A DNA stretch of 64,000 bases, taken from the NCBI GenBank assembly GCA_043228905.1, contig JBHGNT010000017.1, positions 18,042,001 through 18,106,000 of the forward strand. Direction: 5' to 3'. The notes beneath the pieces are model-generated. The model ran no database searches and was not told the origin of the DNA. It was given only the letters and a program-made list of their open reading frames with translations. Positions 42,872 through 51,579 of this stretch are shown one piece after another; the stretch's first letter is position 1, and every line of letters begins with the position of its first letter. Origin of the DNA: Azolla caroliniana (lineage: Eukaryota; Polypodiophyta). Position numbers and translations under genes: made by a program.

Positions 42872-43075
42872 TTAAGTGGGGGATGTGGGTGAATTATTTG
42901 AAAACTTAGTGTTAAGTGGGGGATTTGGGTGGATTGTTTGAAACTTTAGTCTTAAGTGGGGGATTTGGGTGGATTGTTTGAAAATTTAGTCTTAAGTGGG
43001 GGATTTTGGTGGATTGTTTGAAAACTTAGTTTTAAGTGGGGGATTTTGGTGGATTTTTTGAAAACTTGGTCTTAA
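42872..43075. repeat. Five-copy 40-bp tandem repeat in the PLE 3' part
   Basis: Units begin with ttaagtgggggatt and recur at 40-bp spacing (about 42873, 42913, 42953, 42993, 43033). The RT frame ends in the first unit on the minus strand. Because 40 is not a multiple of three, the array is not a protein repeat. Confidence 0.88.
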
Positions 43076-44747
43076 CTAGGAGGGCATTTAAGGACTTAGA
43101 TTTTGTCCAACATACGAAAGGGCGTGAGATGCTTGTAAGCTCGGGATCTAACATTAAGTCATTATAGAGATTTTTTAGAAAACTATGAATGCCTAGTTTT
43201 GGGGTATGTTTGGTGTATCTAAGTTTAAAGATTGTGGGGTTAAGGGAAGTAATAGTTTTGGGTTGATATAGGAGTGTTTTTCTAAGACTAAAAGGTATTT
43301 TCTTATAGCATTTTAGTATAAAGGATGGAGGGTAACCACGGTTAACTAGTCTATTGAAAAAGAGTTTTTTCATTTGGTAGAAACCTAATGGGGTGCTTTC
43401 TCTAATAAGATATCTCTTCACTTCATTAGTGATAAAGTGTTGTTTCGTATGGGAAGGATGATCCGATGAAAAAGGCAAGTATTGGTATGAATTGAGAGGT
43501 TTTTGAAAACAATTGAATAAGAAAGATGAATTTTTGAGGTTGATCCATATGTCTAAAAAAGGTAGCCGAAAGGGGGAAGTTTGAATGGTAAGCTTGATGG
43601 AGTTATTTGTGTGTGAAGGGTAAAAGTCGAGATATTCTAAAAGTTGAGATTTGGTGCCTGTCCAGACCCCAAATGCATCATCAATATAGCGGGTGAAGTA
43701 GAAGAGATGGGGGGGCGATGGTTGTAAGTTTTCGAGATATACTAAAAAGAGGCATGCATATACGACTGAAAAGTTGCTACCCATGGCCGTACCTTTTATT
43801 TGTTGGTAAACTACGTCATCGAAAGTGAGATAGTGATATTCTAAAATAAGGGCACTAAGGGTATAGATGAGATTTGTTTTCGAAGGGGAAAAGTGGGGGG
43901 TGATTAGACTACGTAGGGCTTGGAGTCCTAACTTAGGGGGGATACTAGGATAGAGAGATTCAACGTCAAACGTGAATAAGAAACTATTAGATGGTGGGTG
44001 TAGGTTTTCTAGTGATTGGATTAGTGTGTGAGAGTCTTTTAGATATTGTGGTTGGAGAAGGAGGATTGGTAAAAGTTGGTGGTGTAACCACTTCGATGTT
44101 TGTTCAAATAAGGAGTTATTATATGAACAAATGGGCCGGAAACCCATAGGTGTTTTGTGTAATTTAGGGAGGAAATAGAGGTTGGATACTTGATATCCTT
44201 TTTTGGGTTTGTGGAGGATGAAATTAGCTTCAATTGGGGAAAGTGTACCTAAGTGGTTTGTTATTATGTTATTAAGGCGGTATAGTAACTCTTCCAAGGG
44301 GAAGTGGCTGACTCTCTTATAGGTGGTAGAATTCGAGAGGTGTTCTATGGCTTTGGTGTAGTATGTGTCTTTATCTAGAACACATACTCCCATATTTTTA
44401 TCGGCTGGGAGGATGATAATGTGTTTGTTGTGTTGGAGGCTTTTAAAGGCTCTAGAGAGGTGGTATGGGATTCTAGTGTTTATGGGTTTAGTGTTGTGTG
44501 CTATTTGGTTAAGGATGTGTTGGTGTTTTTCTATTATGGAGACTAGGGGTGGATATTCTGTGGGTGGCATCCAACTAGGGTTAGGTAGTTTGAAGGGGTT
44601 GAGAGGAAGTGAAGGTGTATTTCTAAAAAAATGTTTTAGCTTGAGGGATCTCGAGAGGTGGGTGAATTCTTTTAGGATATTGTTGGGTGAGGGAGGTGGG
44701 GATGGTAGGATATACTTAAGGCCTAGGTTTAGCAATTGTGTTTCATT
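43032..44747 (-). CDS. Penelope-like reverse transcriptase
   Basis: The open frame extends back to 44792, but its first 15 codons are flanking copia DNA; the element part begins near NETQLLNLGLKYI. It has the motifs of the Penelope/RT_ZFREV family: IIILPADKNMGVCVLDKDTY, LYFLPKLHKTPMGFRPICSY, the A motif FLFTFDVESLYPSIPP, the B motif IKGTAMGSNFSVVYACLF, the catalytic FTRYIDDAFGVW, LPFLDIWI, and the thumb-like DHPSHTKQHFITNEV. The C-terminal FVCWTKSKSLNALLVKTK block precedes the usual endonuclease position, where the frame instead ends. There are no internal stops over about 570 codons, so it is young. It has no relation to the copia RT around it. Confidence 0.85.
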   Translation of the reverse strand, partial: NETQLLNLGLKYILPSPPPSPNNILKEFTHLSRSLKLKHFFRNTPSLPLNPFKLPNPSWMPPTEYPPLVSIIEKHQHILNQIAHNTKPINTRIPYHLSRAFKSLQHNKHIIILPADKNMGVCVLDKDTYYTKAIEHLSNSTTYKRVSHFPLEELLYRLNNIITNHLGTLSPIEANFILHKPKKGYQVSNLYFLPKLHKTPMGFRPICSYNNSLFEQTSKWLHHQLLPILLLQPQYLKDSHTLIQSLENLHPPSNSFLFTFDVESLYPSIPPKLGLQALRSLITPHFSPSKTNLIYTLSALILEYHYLTFDDVVYQQIKGTAMGSNFSVVYACLFLVYLENLQPSPPHLFYFTRYIDDAFGVWTGTKSQLLEYLDFYPSHTNNSIKLTIQTSPFRLPFLDIWINLKNSSFLFNCFQKPLNSYQYLPFSSDHPSHTKQHFITNEVKRYLIRESTPLGFYQMKKLFFNRLVNRGYPPSFILKCYKKIPFSLRKTLLYQPKTITSLNPTIFKLRYTKHTPKLGIHSFLKNLYNDLMLDPELTSISRPFVCWTKSKSLNALLVKTKFSKNPPKSPT

Positions 44748-45231
44748 TTGCTGGATCCGGATCTGTCCAAATCGGCGCGCTTCTTCCAGCACTCGCTTTC
44801 TCTGTGGCCCTTTTTACCACAATACCAACATTTTGTGTCGGCCTTTGCTTGCCAGCCTCCGGCGCCGCCTTGACTCCCCCTGCTTGTGGAGGGTCTGGAA
44901 CTACTATCGGCACATTCTTTGTGCCTTTGGTCCTGCACTTGCCGGCTGCTACCATTGCGAGCCGACCCGCCTCATCCACCACGCCCACGGGGCCGATCCG
45001 CTTCCGTGTACAGCATCCAGCTATTGGTGGGTGCACTTGTTGATGCACCGGCGTGGTTCTCCTCTACAAGGAGCATTGACTATAAGTCGAAAAATGACGG
45101 TGTATTCTCCCTTGTACACACAGTAATTCGGAATGCTCCGAACTTTGACGCCAATCCCCCAAGACAGATCTGCACCATCTCGCTTTCCTCGACATTCACA
45201 TCAATGGAGGCTAAGGAGTAGCATATATCTT
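44748..45231. repeat. Right copy of the 484-bp direct duplication
   Basis: Same length as 41893-42376, continuing into undisturbed copia 8 gag on its right side, while the left copy continues into protease on its left. That arrangement means the original copia site was opened once and duplicated. Confidence 0.92.
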
Positions 45232-45619
45232 TGATCTTCAAGGTGTAATCAGTCACTGACAAATCGCGTTGTCGTAGGTTGCTCAACTCCTGTCGGAGTT
45301 GAAGCTTCCTGGTTGTAGTTCTTGCGGCGAAAATCTTCTTCAGATTTCCCCAAGCATCTTTCGGCATTTTTGCATCCCGAATGTAGCTTAGGAGTTGTTT
45401 GCCCAGACAAGACGCGAAGCAATACAATACTCTACTCGTCGATTTTTCCCACATAGGGAAATCTCTGTGTGTCGATTCGGGTGCTATGTCATTTGCTCCA
45501 TTGACATAGCTCCAGTAACCGTGCCTGAGCAGGTACTGGTGCATCTTGTAGGACCAAGATGCGTAGTTGTTTCTGTCAAGCTTCTCCGTTGGAAGCGAGC
45601 TAGCCATGCCTCTATCCAT
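45080..45619 (-). pseudogene. copia 8 gag, N-terminal two thirds
   Basis: It starts MDRGMASSLPTEKLDRNNYA and runs through WSYKMHQYLLRHGYW, ESTHRDFPMWEKS and LRQELSNLRQRDLSVTDYT to SFFDL, where TAG replaces the Q codon seen in copia 1 (FFDLQSMLLVEEN). The same TAG is present in the duplicated copy near 42225, so it predates the duplication. The remainder of gag lies in 44748-45080, and again beyond the Penelope-like insertion. Confidence 0.88.
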
Positions 45620-45703
45620 CGGTTTTTACCTGTTCTTCTTGGTTGGTTTTCTTTTCAAGTTATGTCGGCTGCAGAGGTTCTCAACCCTCACGCTCTGATA
45701 CCA

Positions 45704-46111
45704 TGTAAAAGGAATAGCGTGCGGAAGCAATAGAAAACCGAACACAGAAACACAAGTTTAATGGAGAGCTTAGAATATACATAGTACGCGGGAGACAGAG
45801 AGAGAGAGAGCACATAGAAAATCAATTCAAAAATAATACTCAATCTATGCATCGTATGTGTTCAGTGAACACTTTTATACAAGTCCATACGGACTGACAG
45901 AAGTACGGTATACTTCAACGCTCACACGAGCGTCTGACACTAACTTCGAGACATTAACTACCTAGCAACCTAGGTTGTTACTAAGCTTCCAGTTACTGCT
46001 GGTTCCGGCTAACCGGCTCCCCATCTCACCGGCTCTCTTGCTCACCGGCTCACCGATCTGGCTCATCCTTTCGGATGTCGATTCGGATCCGGTTGAGCTT
46101 GCCACTCAACA
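45704..46111 (-). repeat. 5' LTR of copia 8
   Basis: This 408-bp partner follows the PBS at 45692-45703. It differs from the 3' LTR by scattered substitutions and small indels. Confidence 0.88.
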
Positions 46112-46240
46112 TGTGTCGTTAGCTCCGTCGACATAGCTCCAGTAACCATGCCCAAGCAAGTACTAGTGCATCTTGTATGACCAAGATGTGTAGTTGGATC
46201 TGTCGAGCTTCTCCATTGGGAATGAGCTAGCCATTCCTCT
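46112..46240 (-). pseudogene. copia 7 gag, N-terminal part
   Basis: The minus strand encodes the start MDRGMASSFPMEKLDRSNY and following residues, cut at 46111 by the element 8 LTR. The tgtgt at 46112-46116 is one copy of the element 8 target duplication. Confidence 0.75.
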
Positions 46241-46338
46241 ATCCATATCTTTTTGTGTCTGTTCTTACCGGGTGTTAGGGTTTGTCTTTAGAAGCTATGT
46301 CAGCCTCAAAGGTTCTCAACACTCGCGCTCTGATACCA

Positions 46339-46794
46339 TGTTAAGACTAACGTGTGGAAGCGTTTAGACAAACAGGTTTACCGGCAAAAACAGAAAACAG
46401 AAAAATAAGGAGTTAAACGCAAGAGATACGCTTACGCGGGAGAGACAAAGAGAGAGAGACTGTGTGTGAGCAAAACAAGACATCTATATTCAAAACTCTT
46501 GTAAAATTCTCTACAACGTGCTCATCAGTACTATTTATACAAGTCCTCAGAGGACTGACAGAAGTACAACGTACTTCAATGCTCACACAAGCATCTGACA
46601 CTAACTACGAGACTATTAATGCCCACTAGTCTAGGCTACTACTAGGCTTCCGGTTACTACTGGACCCAGCTAACCGGCTCCCCAGTTCACCAGTTCGTTA
46701 GCTCACTAGGTTCTCCCCGGCTCACCGATCTATCTCGCTCACCGGCTCAGGCTTATTCAGCCGATCCAGCTCCAGTTGAACTTGCCGCTCAACA
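46339..46794 (-). repeat. 5' LTR of copia 7
   Basis: This 456-bp partner begins directly after the tRNA-Met PBS and is followed by the target copy cttta. Confidence 0.88.
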
Positions 46795-46821
46795 CTTTAC
46801 CTTTTTATTGATGTACCCAAA

Positions 46822-48765
46822 TCACCATTGCCATCCGATCCACCATATTCTTCGTTCACTCTTTGCATTTCCATGACCGGTTGTCATGGCTCTCTTTGCT
46901 CCTCTTGAGCATAATGCTTCATGCCTCGTGCATGGGCTACCTTCATCTCGACCATCTCCTTGGTCATCTAATTTTCTTTTATCATTCTTTCTTATTCCAT
47001 GCATGTCTTTCAAAAGCCTTATCAAAATACGATGGTTGAGTACTCTTAGTGATTCGTTCTTTTGCGGCATGCTCTCCTCTAGGTCCTTAAGTGACCACAT
47101 TGCATGCTTCCCACTTTGTCCACTTTCGTGGTATACTCTCGTGTTGGATTTGACCATGACTTCTATGCTAGTATCATCCTTGTTAGATTTTGTGATCACG
47201 TCTTTCGTATCCGCTTGGCCCACTTGGCCCACATCTTTGCCTTTTGAGGTTTGCTTGGTCTCTTTGTTGCACACATTAGCTTTTGTCTTCATGCTTTGCC
47301 TAACCTCTTTGTCGCACGCATGAACTTTCGTCATTTTGCTTTGCTTTACTTCATTGTTGCACACACTAGCTTTAACCCTTGCTTCCTCGCCGCCATCGTC
47401 CTTCTCTTGGGTCTTACATCGGTTAATGCCCAAGTCTCTCAAACGAGTGTGGAGGAATTTTGTAGTTTGGCATTGCCTTTGTCGTGCCACTCTTAGCCAC
47501 TTCCACCTTGTGGTTGTTCACATTGGCGTTGATCTTTGTTTCCTCACCGCCACCTTCCGTCTCTTGGGTCTTACATCGGTTAATGCCCAAGTCTCAAGAA
47601 CTTTTGTGGGGAAAGTCTCTTCATGATCTTTGTCTTCCCTCTTTGGCTTGACGTCTCCCTCTTCTTCGCATGTGTTACCTTCGACCTTCACTTCCTCGTC
47701 GCCACCTTCCGTCTCTTGGGTCTCATGTTTGCTTTTCGACACAACTACCCAAGTCTCTGGAACAAGTGTGGAGAAAGTCTCGACACGGCCATCCGCCATT
47801 GACTCGTCCTCAGCCACCTCTAACTCGATGTCATTTTTCGTGGCTATCTCCGCAATCACATTGGCCTCACACTTTTTATCTCCCTTGATCATGCAAGCTT
47901 TGCTCATGCTTGCACCTTCATCACTTGATGTTTCAGACACGATGCGTGTTCCAAAACATTTGTCCTCGCTTGAAGTTGCATTCGCCACCCTCAATTCATT
48001 GGTTTCATTCTTCATCATTCTTTCTTTGCAAGATGAGAAGGTGTCTTGTTCCACACCTTCTTCCATGGTACCATCATGGTACCGAACATGGACCTTCGTA
48101 TCGACCGTAACATTAATCCGCATTTGTTGGGAGGCCTCTTCTTCCTCGATCACCATTTGCTTCAGTTTTTGCTCCTTTTGGAGCTTCTCTTCAGCACCAT
48201 CTTGCACCTTTAAGTTCTCTAATGCTTCGCTAATTAAGGCTTCTATGTTGAGTATCGAATCTTCCCTCTTCAAGCTTTCTTCCTTCGGTGGTGGCATGTT
48301 GTTGCATTTTGTCCTCCTTCGATCATCCCTCATCGGTCGTGACATTGTCGACAATATTCCTATCCTCCTCTTGTCATTTCGTTGGCATACCTTTTTCACT
48401 TCGTCCCAATTTTCAATGAGGCCATTCGCACCATCGTCATCCTCGAGTTGGACTCCAATGGCGTTCCTCTCCTTCCGATCAATCGATTTCACAAACATTA
48501 GGACTTTATCTTCCCCCACCAATCTTTGATCCCGCTCCGAGAGTTGGGCAAAGCGACTCTCGAACTCAACGAAACCATGCATGGCACTATGGTGGGTTTT
48601 CATCGATGACACCCATTGGTTGAACTTATATAGAATTTGTCCCTCCGCCTTTTTGTAAGCTTCATTGATTGAAGCCTCTCGATCTCTCGCCTTGAGCATG
48701 ATTTCCACAACAGACATTATGCCTTTCATCAATTCCTCTCCTTGAGTTCCACTTGTCGAAGCCAT
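46822..48765 (-). CDS. Element 6 (family V) gag-like protein, one in-frame TGA
   Basis: I place the start at MASTSGTQGEELMKG (48765); the open frame extends a little further into the PBS and LTR, which is not coding. It shares with element II the segments FESRFAQLSERDQRLVGEDK, DKVLMFVKSIDRKER and LEDDDGANGL. A TGA near 47518 divides it, after which the same phase continues to the C-terminal NAKSERRIWWIGWQW, again as in element II. The middle is acidic and repetitive. There is no RT or integrase. The element would need help from another. Confidence 0.72.
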
Positions 48766-48818
48766 CTTCGCACTTGATATCCTCCTACTGCCTCGTTTCA
48801 CGTCGGGTTCACCAAAGA

Positions 48819-49585
48819 TGTTGCGAAAATACGACAAGGATATGTGAACTTGAGGCAGGACCCCGGGGCCTCCGACTAGAGGATATCAAATTCGTATGTT
48901 TATCTTAAAGAATTAATGCAAAATGAGAAAGATTGACAAATTTCATTAACAAAGGAAAAGAAAGATTACAATCGAGATTACTAGAGTAATAGATTAGAAG
49001 AAATTGAGATATGGATTCGATAGAAAATTAGGGTTTTTTGGCTTTGATGAGAAAATTAGGGTTTTTTAGTGATATGGCTTTTCTAAGGAAATTAGGGTTT
49101 TCGGGATCCTATGGCTCCGATAAGGAAATTATGGGTTTCGGGATCCTATGGCTTCGATAAGGAAATTATGGTTTACTGAAGAGATAGATTCCTTCCCGTA
49201 TGGAAAAAGAATCGAATTATGAGTGATAGATCCTTCCCCTTTACACTTGCATGAAGGAACTTCAGTTTACATCTCCAATTCCCTTGCACGTGTCCCACGT
49301 GGCGTTTTCTTTAGTTGCATGATCTCTACCTTTTCTTTGCATGCCTTCCAACTTTAGTTGCATGCGTCCACATGGCCTTTACTTTAGTTTCCTTTACTTT
49401 AATTAGCCACATGATCCTATCATTTGTCCGTCTCAATCGCCGCCCATCCAATCCGTCCGGTTTGCGTCCAGCCTTGTCCGGTCACCGGTTCCGCCCGATC
49501 ACCGGTTCTGTCCAATCGCCGGTTCTCGATTTGATTGTCGGCCGGTTCCGGTTTGATTTCCGGCCGGTTCCCGATTTGGTTCCCG
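48819..49585 (-). repeat. 5' LTR of element 6, truncated at its outer end
   Basis: It starts tgttgcgaaaatacgaca and follows 34696-35937 until about 49585, where copia RNase H sequence begins. Telo-box-like ttagggttttt units lie at 49025-49110. Confidence 0.85.
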
Positions 49586-49983
49586 CATGCGAAGCCGTAT
49601 GGCTTAAGCGTATACTAAAGGATTTGGGCACACCCATCAAAGATCCAATACGCCTCTACTACGATAACATGAGTAGTATTCATTTGGCGCGGAATCCCGT
49701 ATTTCACTTGTGGACCAAACACATAGAAGTGTACTACCACTTCATCCGCAAGCGCGTACAGGCAAGAGAAATCGATCTCCAACACATTAGCATGCACCTA
49801 CAAGTCGTTAATATCTTTACGAAGGCCTTAGGCATTGACAAGCTCGAGCAATTCGCTTCAGACCTTGGTCTCATGACATATACATTGCCGAGCTTGAGGG
49901 GGAGTACTATACGCGACGACATGGAAGGGGTACGCAATGATACACATGCAATACATGATCGCGTACTCCACGCAGCCGACTAG
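49585..49983 (+). pseudogene. copia 9 RNase H C-terminal end
   Basis: It encodes ACEAVWLKRILKDLG, RLYYDNMSSIHLARNPVFH, RTKHIEVYYHFIR-type (here WTKHIEVYYHFIRKRV), VVNIFTKALGIDKLEQF and LPSLRGSTIRDD, the usual copia pol ending. It pairs with 33545-34695 across the element 6 insertion. Confidence 0.85.
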
Positions 49984-50043
49984 TCAAGTCGAAGTACAAA
50001 CCGAACAACTTTTTGACAGATGGAAGTTGTGTTCGAAGGGGCG

Positions 50044-50297
50044 TGTTGAGAATCGAACTCAACTTCCCATAGGAATAGGTTTCACACTAGCTCATGGACA
50101 TTCCAGGCTAGTTTTGTAAATAATAGAAAGGGCACTTGCCCTAGCTTAGTTGGTATTTAAACCAACTCATTGTAACTTAGTTGGGTGTTGGAAGTACTTT
50201 TATTGTTAATACAATTTACCGTTTTCTCTATCTTTGTCTTGAGCTCTCTCTATCTCACTCCCTCTCTGTTGTACACACACGTTTGTCTTCCGCTGCA
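50044..50297 (+). repeat. Probable 3' LTR of copia 9
   Basis: It follows the purine-rich gttcgaaggggcg (50031-50043), starts tgttgagaatcgaactc, has gtatttaaacc as a TATA-like element and likely ends cttccgctgca at 50297. There is no partner LTR in the window, so the end is an estimate. Confidence 0.65.
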
Positions 50298-51068
50298 TTA
50301 TACCATTGACTCCATTTCTTTACATCTTTTCGTAAAACTATTTAAGATTTCACTCCAACTCAAAATTTTACTTTGAAGATTTTGACTATCCTTGTTTAAT
50401 TGAGAATAACATTAGATAGCACATTTATAAAGTTAATGTATATGAATACCAAAACCCAATTACATTGAAGATTAAAAGACTGGTCTAGTTTTCGCCTCTA
50501 TTATATGGATTGGATTGAAACGTAAGAATATAAGAAGATGGAGATGTAGGAATTGTGGGTAGAGCTTTGGAAGGATCTCCTCAAGTTTTTATTAAGGCGT
50601 CCAATGAGACAATTTCGTTTCTCTTGTTGTCGATGGTCTCTAACATCCTCTTGATTCACTACCCCAAAGCTCATTCAAGATTTTGACAAAGCTTTCACCT
50701 TGATGCAAAATTCCCCCAAACCATGAACTTTCCTCTCGCTTGCGTAGGTTTTAAGAGGCCCTTACCAATATAGTAGCACTTGATCACCAGACTCAATTTA
50801 TACAAAAATTTGATGTCCCTTTTCATTTTTACCACATACCTCAACAATGTACCTTGTTGCTTACTATAGAATACATTTCTCCATTCGTCATCTATTACGA
50901 GATTTAAACCCCTAACCTTTCGCTCATAGTGTACTTTCTTTGACAATTGAGCGAAGTATTTCAATTGTCTTCCCGCTCACCTTATCTTGTGACCTTCTTT
51001 TCGTACATCTGCCTATCCATATTTCCTCATGTGCACTTCTCACATCACACTAGTGTTACATTGCATTT
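50298..51068. other. Low-copy DNA, no feature seen
   Basis: AT-rich sequence. The open frames present (for example 50695-50964 on the minus strand) show no recognisable domain. Confidence 0.5.
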
Positions 51069-51073
51069 GTAGA

Positions 51074-51499
51074 TGTTAAGGATTAGGTAATTAAGCAAGG
51101 GCTAATTATTACCTAATTATGTGATTACGCGATTACGTAGCGGAATATTAGTGATATGTGTGTATGTGTGTGAGTGAGAGGAAGAGAGAGAGAAGTACAC
51201 TTAGGAACACAAGATGGGGGATGATTAACTATATTAAAAGGTAAATATCAACTATCATCATCAAATACAAAAATACCTTCAATGAGGTATATATAGGTTT
51301 CATGTGCAAGGGTGCACATGTGCTCGGAGAATATAGGTACAACGTGTAAGTCCTATATTAAATGAGCATGGAGTGGTGGATCTACAATGTATCCCACTCT
51401 ACAATATAGTCAACACTTCTAACTAGATTCTATCTAGGTAACTACGAAGTTACATTGTTGACTAACTAACTAAACTAAGTTGAGCTTGATCTCTCAATA
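51074..51499 (-). repeat. Old solo copia LTR
   Basis: This 426-bp unit runs from tgttaaggattagg to gagcttgatctctcaata, resembling the ends of copia 7 and 8 LTRs, and contains a GA-rich stretch. The 5-bp duplication gtaga is perfect (51069-51073 and 51500-51504). The terminal CA has become TA. Confidence 0.88.
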
Positions 51500-51579
51500 G
51501 TAGATTACCTAGAACTATTATGCTTAGTTGCATAATTTCGTTGAGATCTAAATTCGTCTAGATGTGGAGATTCCTTTCT

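Larger units (their letters stand above)
42377..44747 (-). mobile_element. Penelope-like retroelement (PLE), 5' truncated, no GIY-YIG endonuclease seen
   Basis: The 2371-bp insertion has no LTRs. On the minus strand it starts within the N-terminal part of a Penelope-type RT, continues through the complete RT and ends with a 3' part of tandem repeats, GA microsatellites and a hammerhead-like core. No GIY-YIG endonuclease follows RT; the frame closes inside the tandem repeats. The flanks are 484-bp direct repeats of target DNA. Confidence 0.85.
37489..46111 (-). mobile_element. Pol-bearing copia element 8
   Basis: The LTRs are 37489-37880 and 45704-46111, flanked by the duplication tgtgt (37484-37488 and 46112-46116). 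The PBS is at 45692-45703 and a PPT CTTGAGGGGGAG next to 37881. The interior has gag, protease, integrase, RT and RNase H in copia order, but with many stops and frameshifts. A Penelope-like element sits in its gag. Confidence 0.92.
36010..46794 (-). mobile_element. Gag-only copia element 7
   Basis: The LTRs are 36010-36487 and 46339-46794, starting tgttaagactaacg and ending ctcaaca. They are flanked by the 5-bp duplication cttta (36005-36009 and 46795-46799). The PBS gctctgatacca is at 46327-46338 and a PPT GCTTGAGGGGGAG is next to 36488. With element 8 removed, the interior is only about 1.2 kb and contains gag but no pol. It inserted into the interior of element 6. Confidence 0.9.
34696..49585 (-). 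mobile_element. Gag-only LTR retrotransposon, family V (element 6), right LTR truncated
   Basis: The left (3') LTR is 34696-35937 and the right (5') LTR is 48819 to about 49585, lacking its last 400-500 bp. A PPT-like purine run lies next to 35938 on the minus strand, and the PBS motif is at 48797-48816. The interior pieces are 35938-36009 and 46795-48818, split by copia 7. The only gene is a gag-like frame. It lies inside copia 9, but a target duplication cannot be tested because the right end is missing. Confidence 0.8.

Noticed and set aside
44365-45126. 253-codon plus-strand frame spanning the Penelope-like junction
   Set aside because: It is antisense to both the Penelope RT and the copia gag and joins unrelated DNA, so it is a chance frame.
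50695-50964. 89-codon minus-strand frame as a gene
   Set aside because: Looks peptide-like but has no recognisable family, start context or neighbours that support it.
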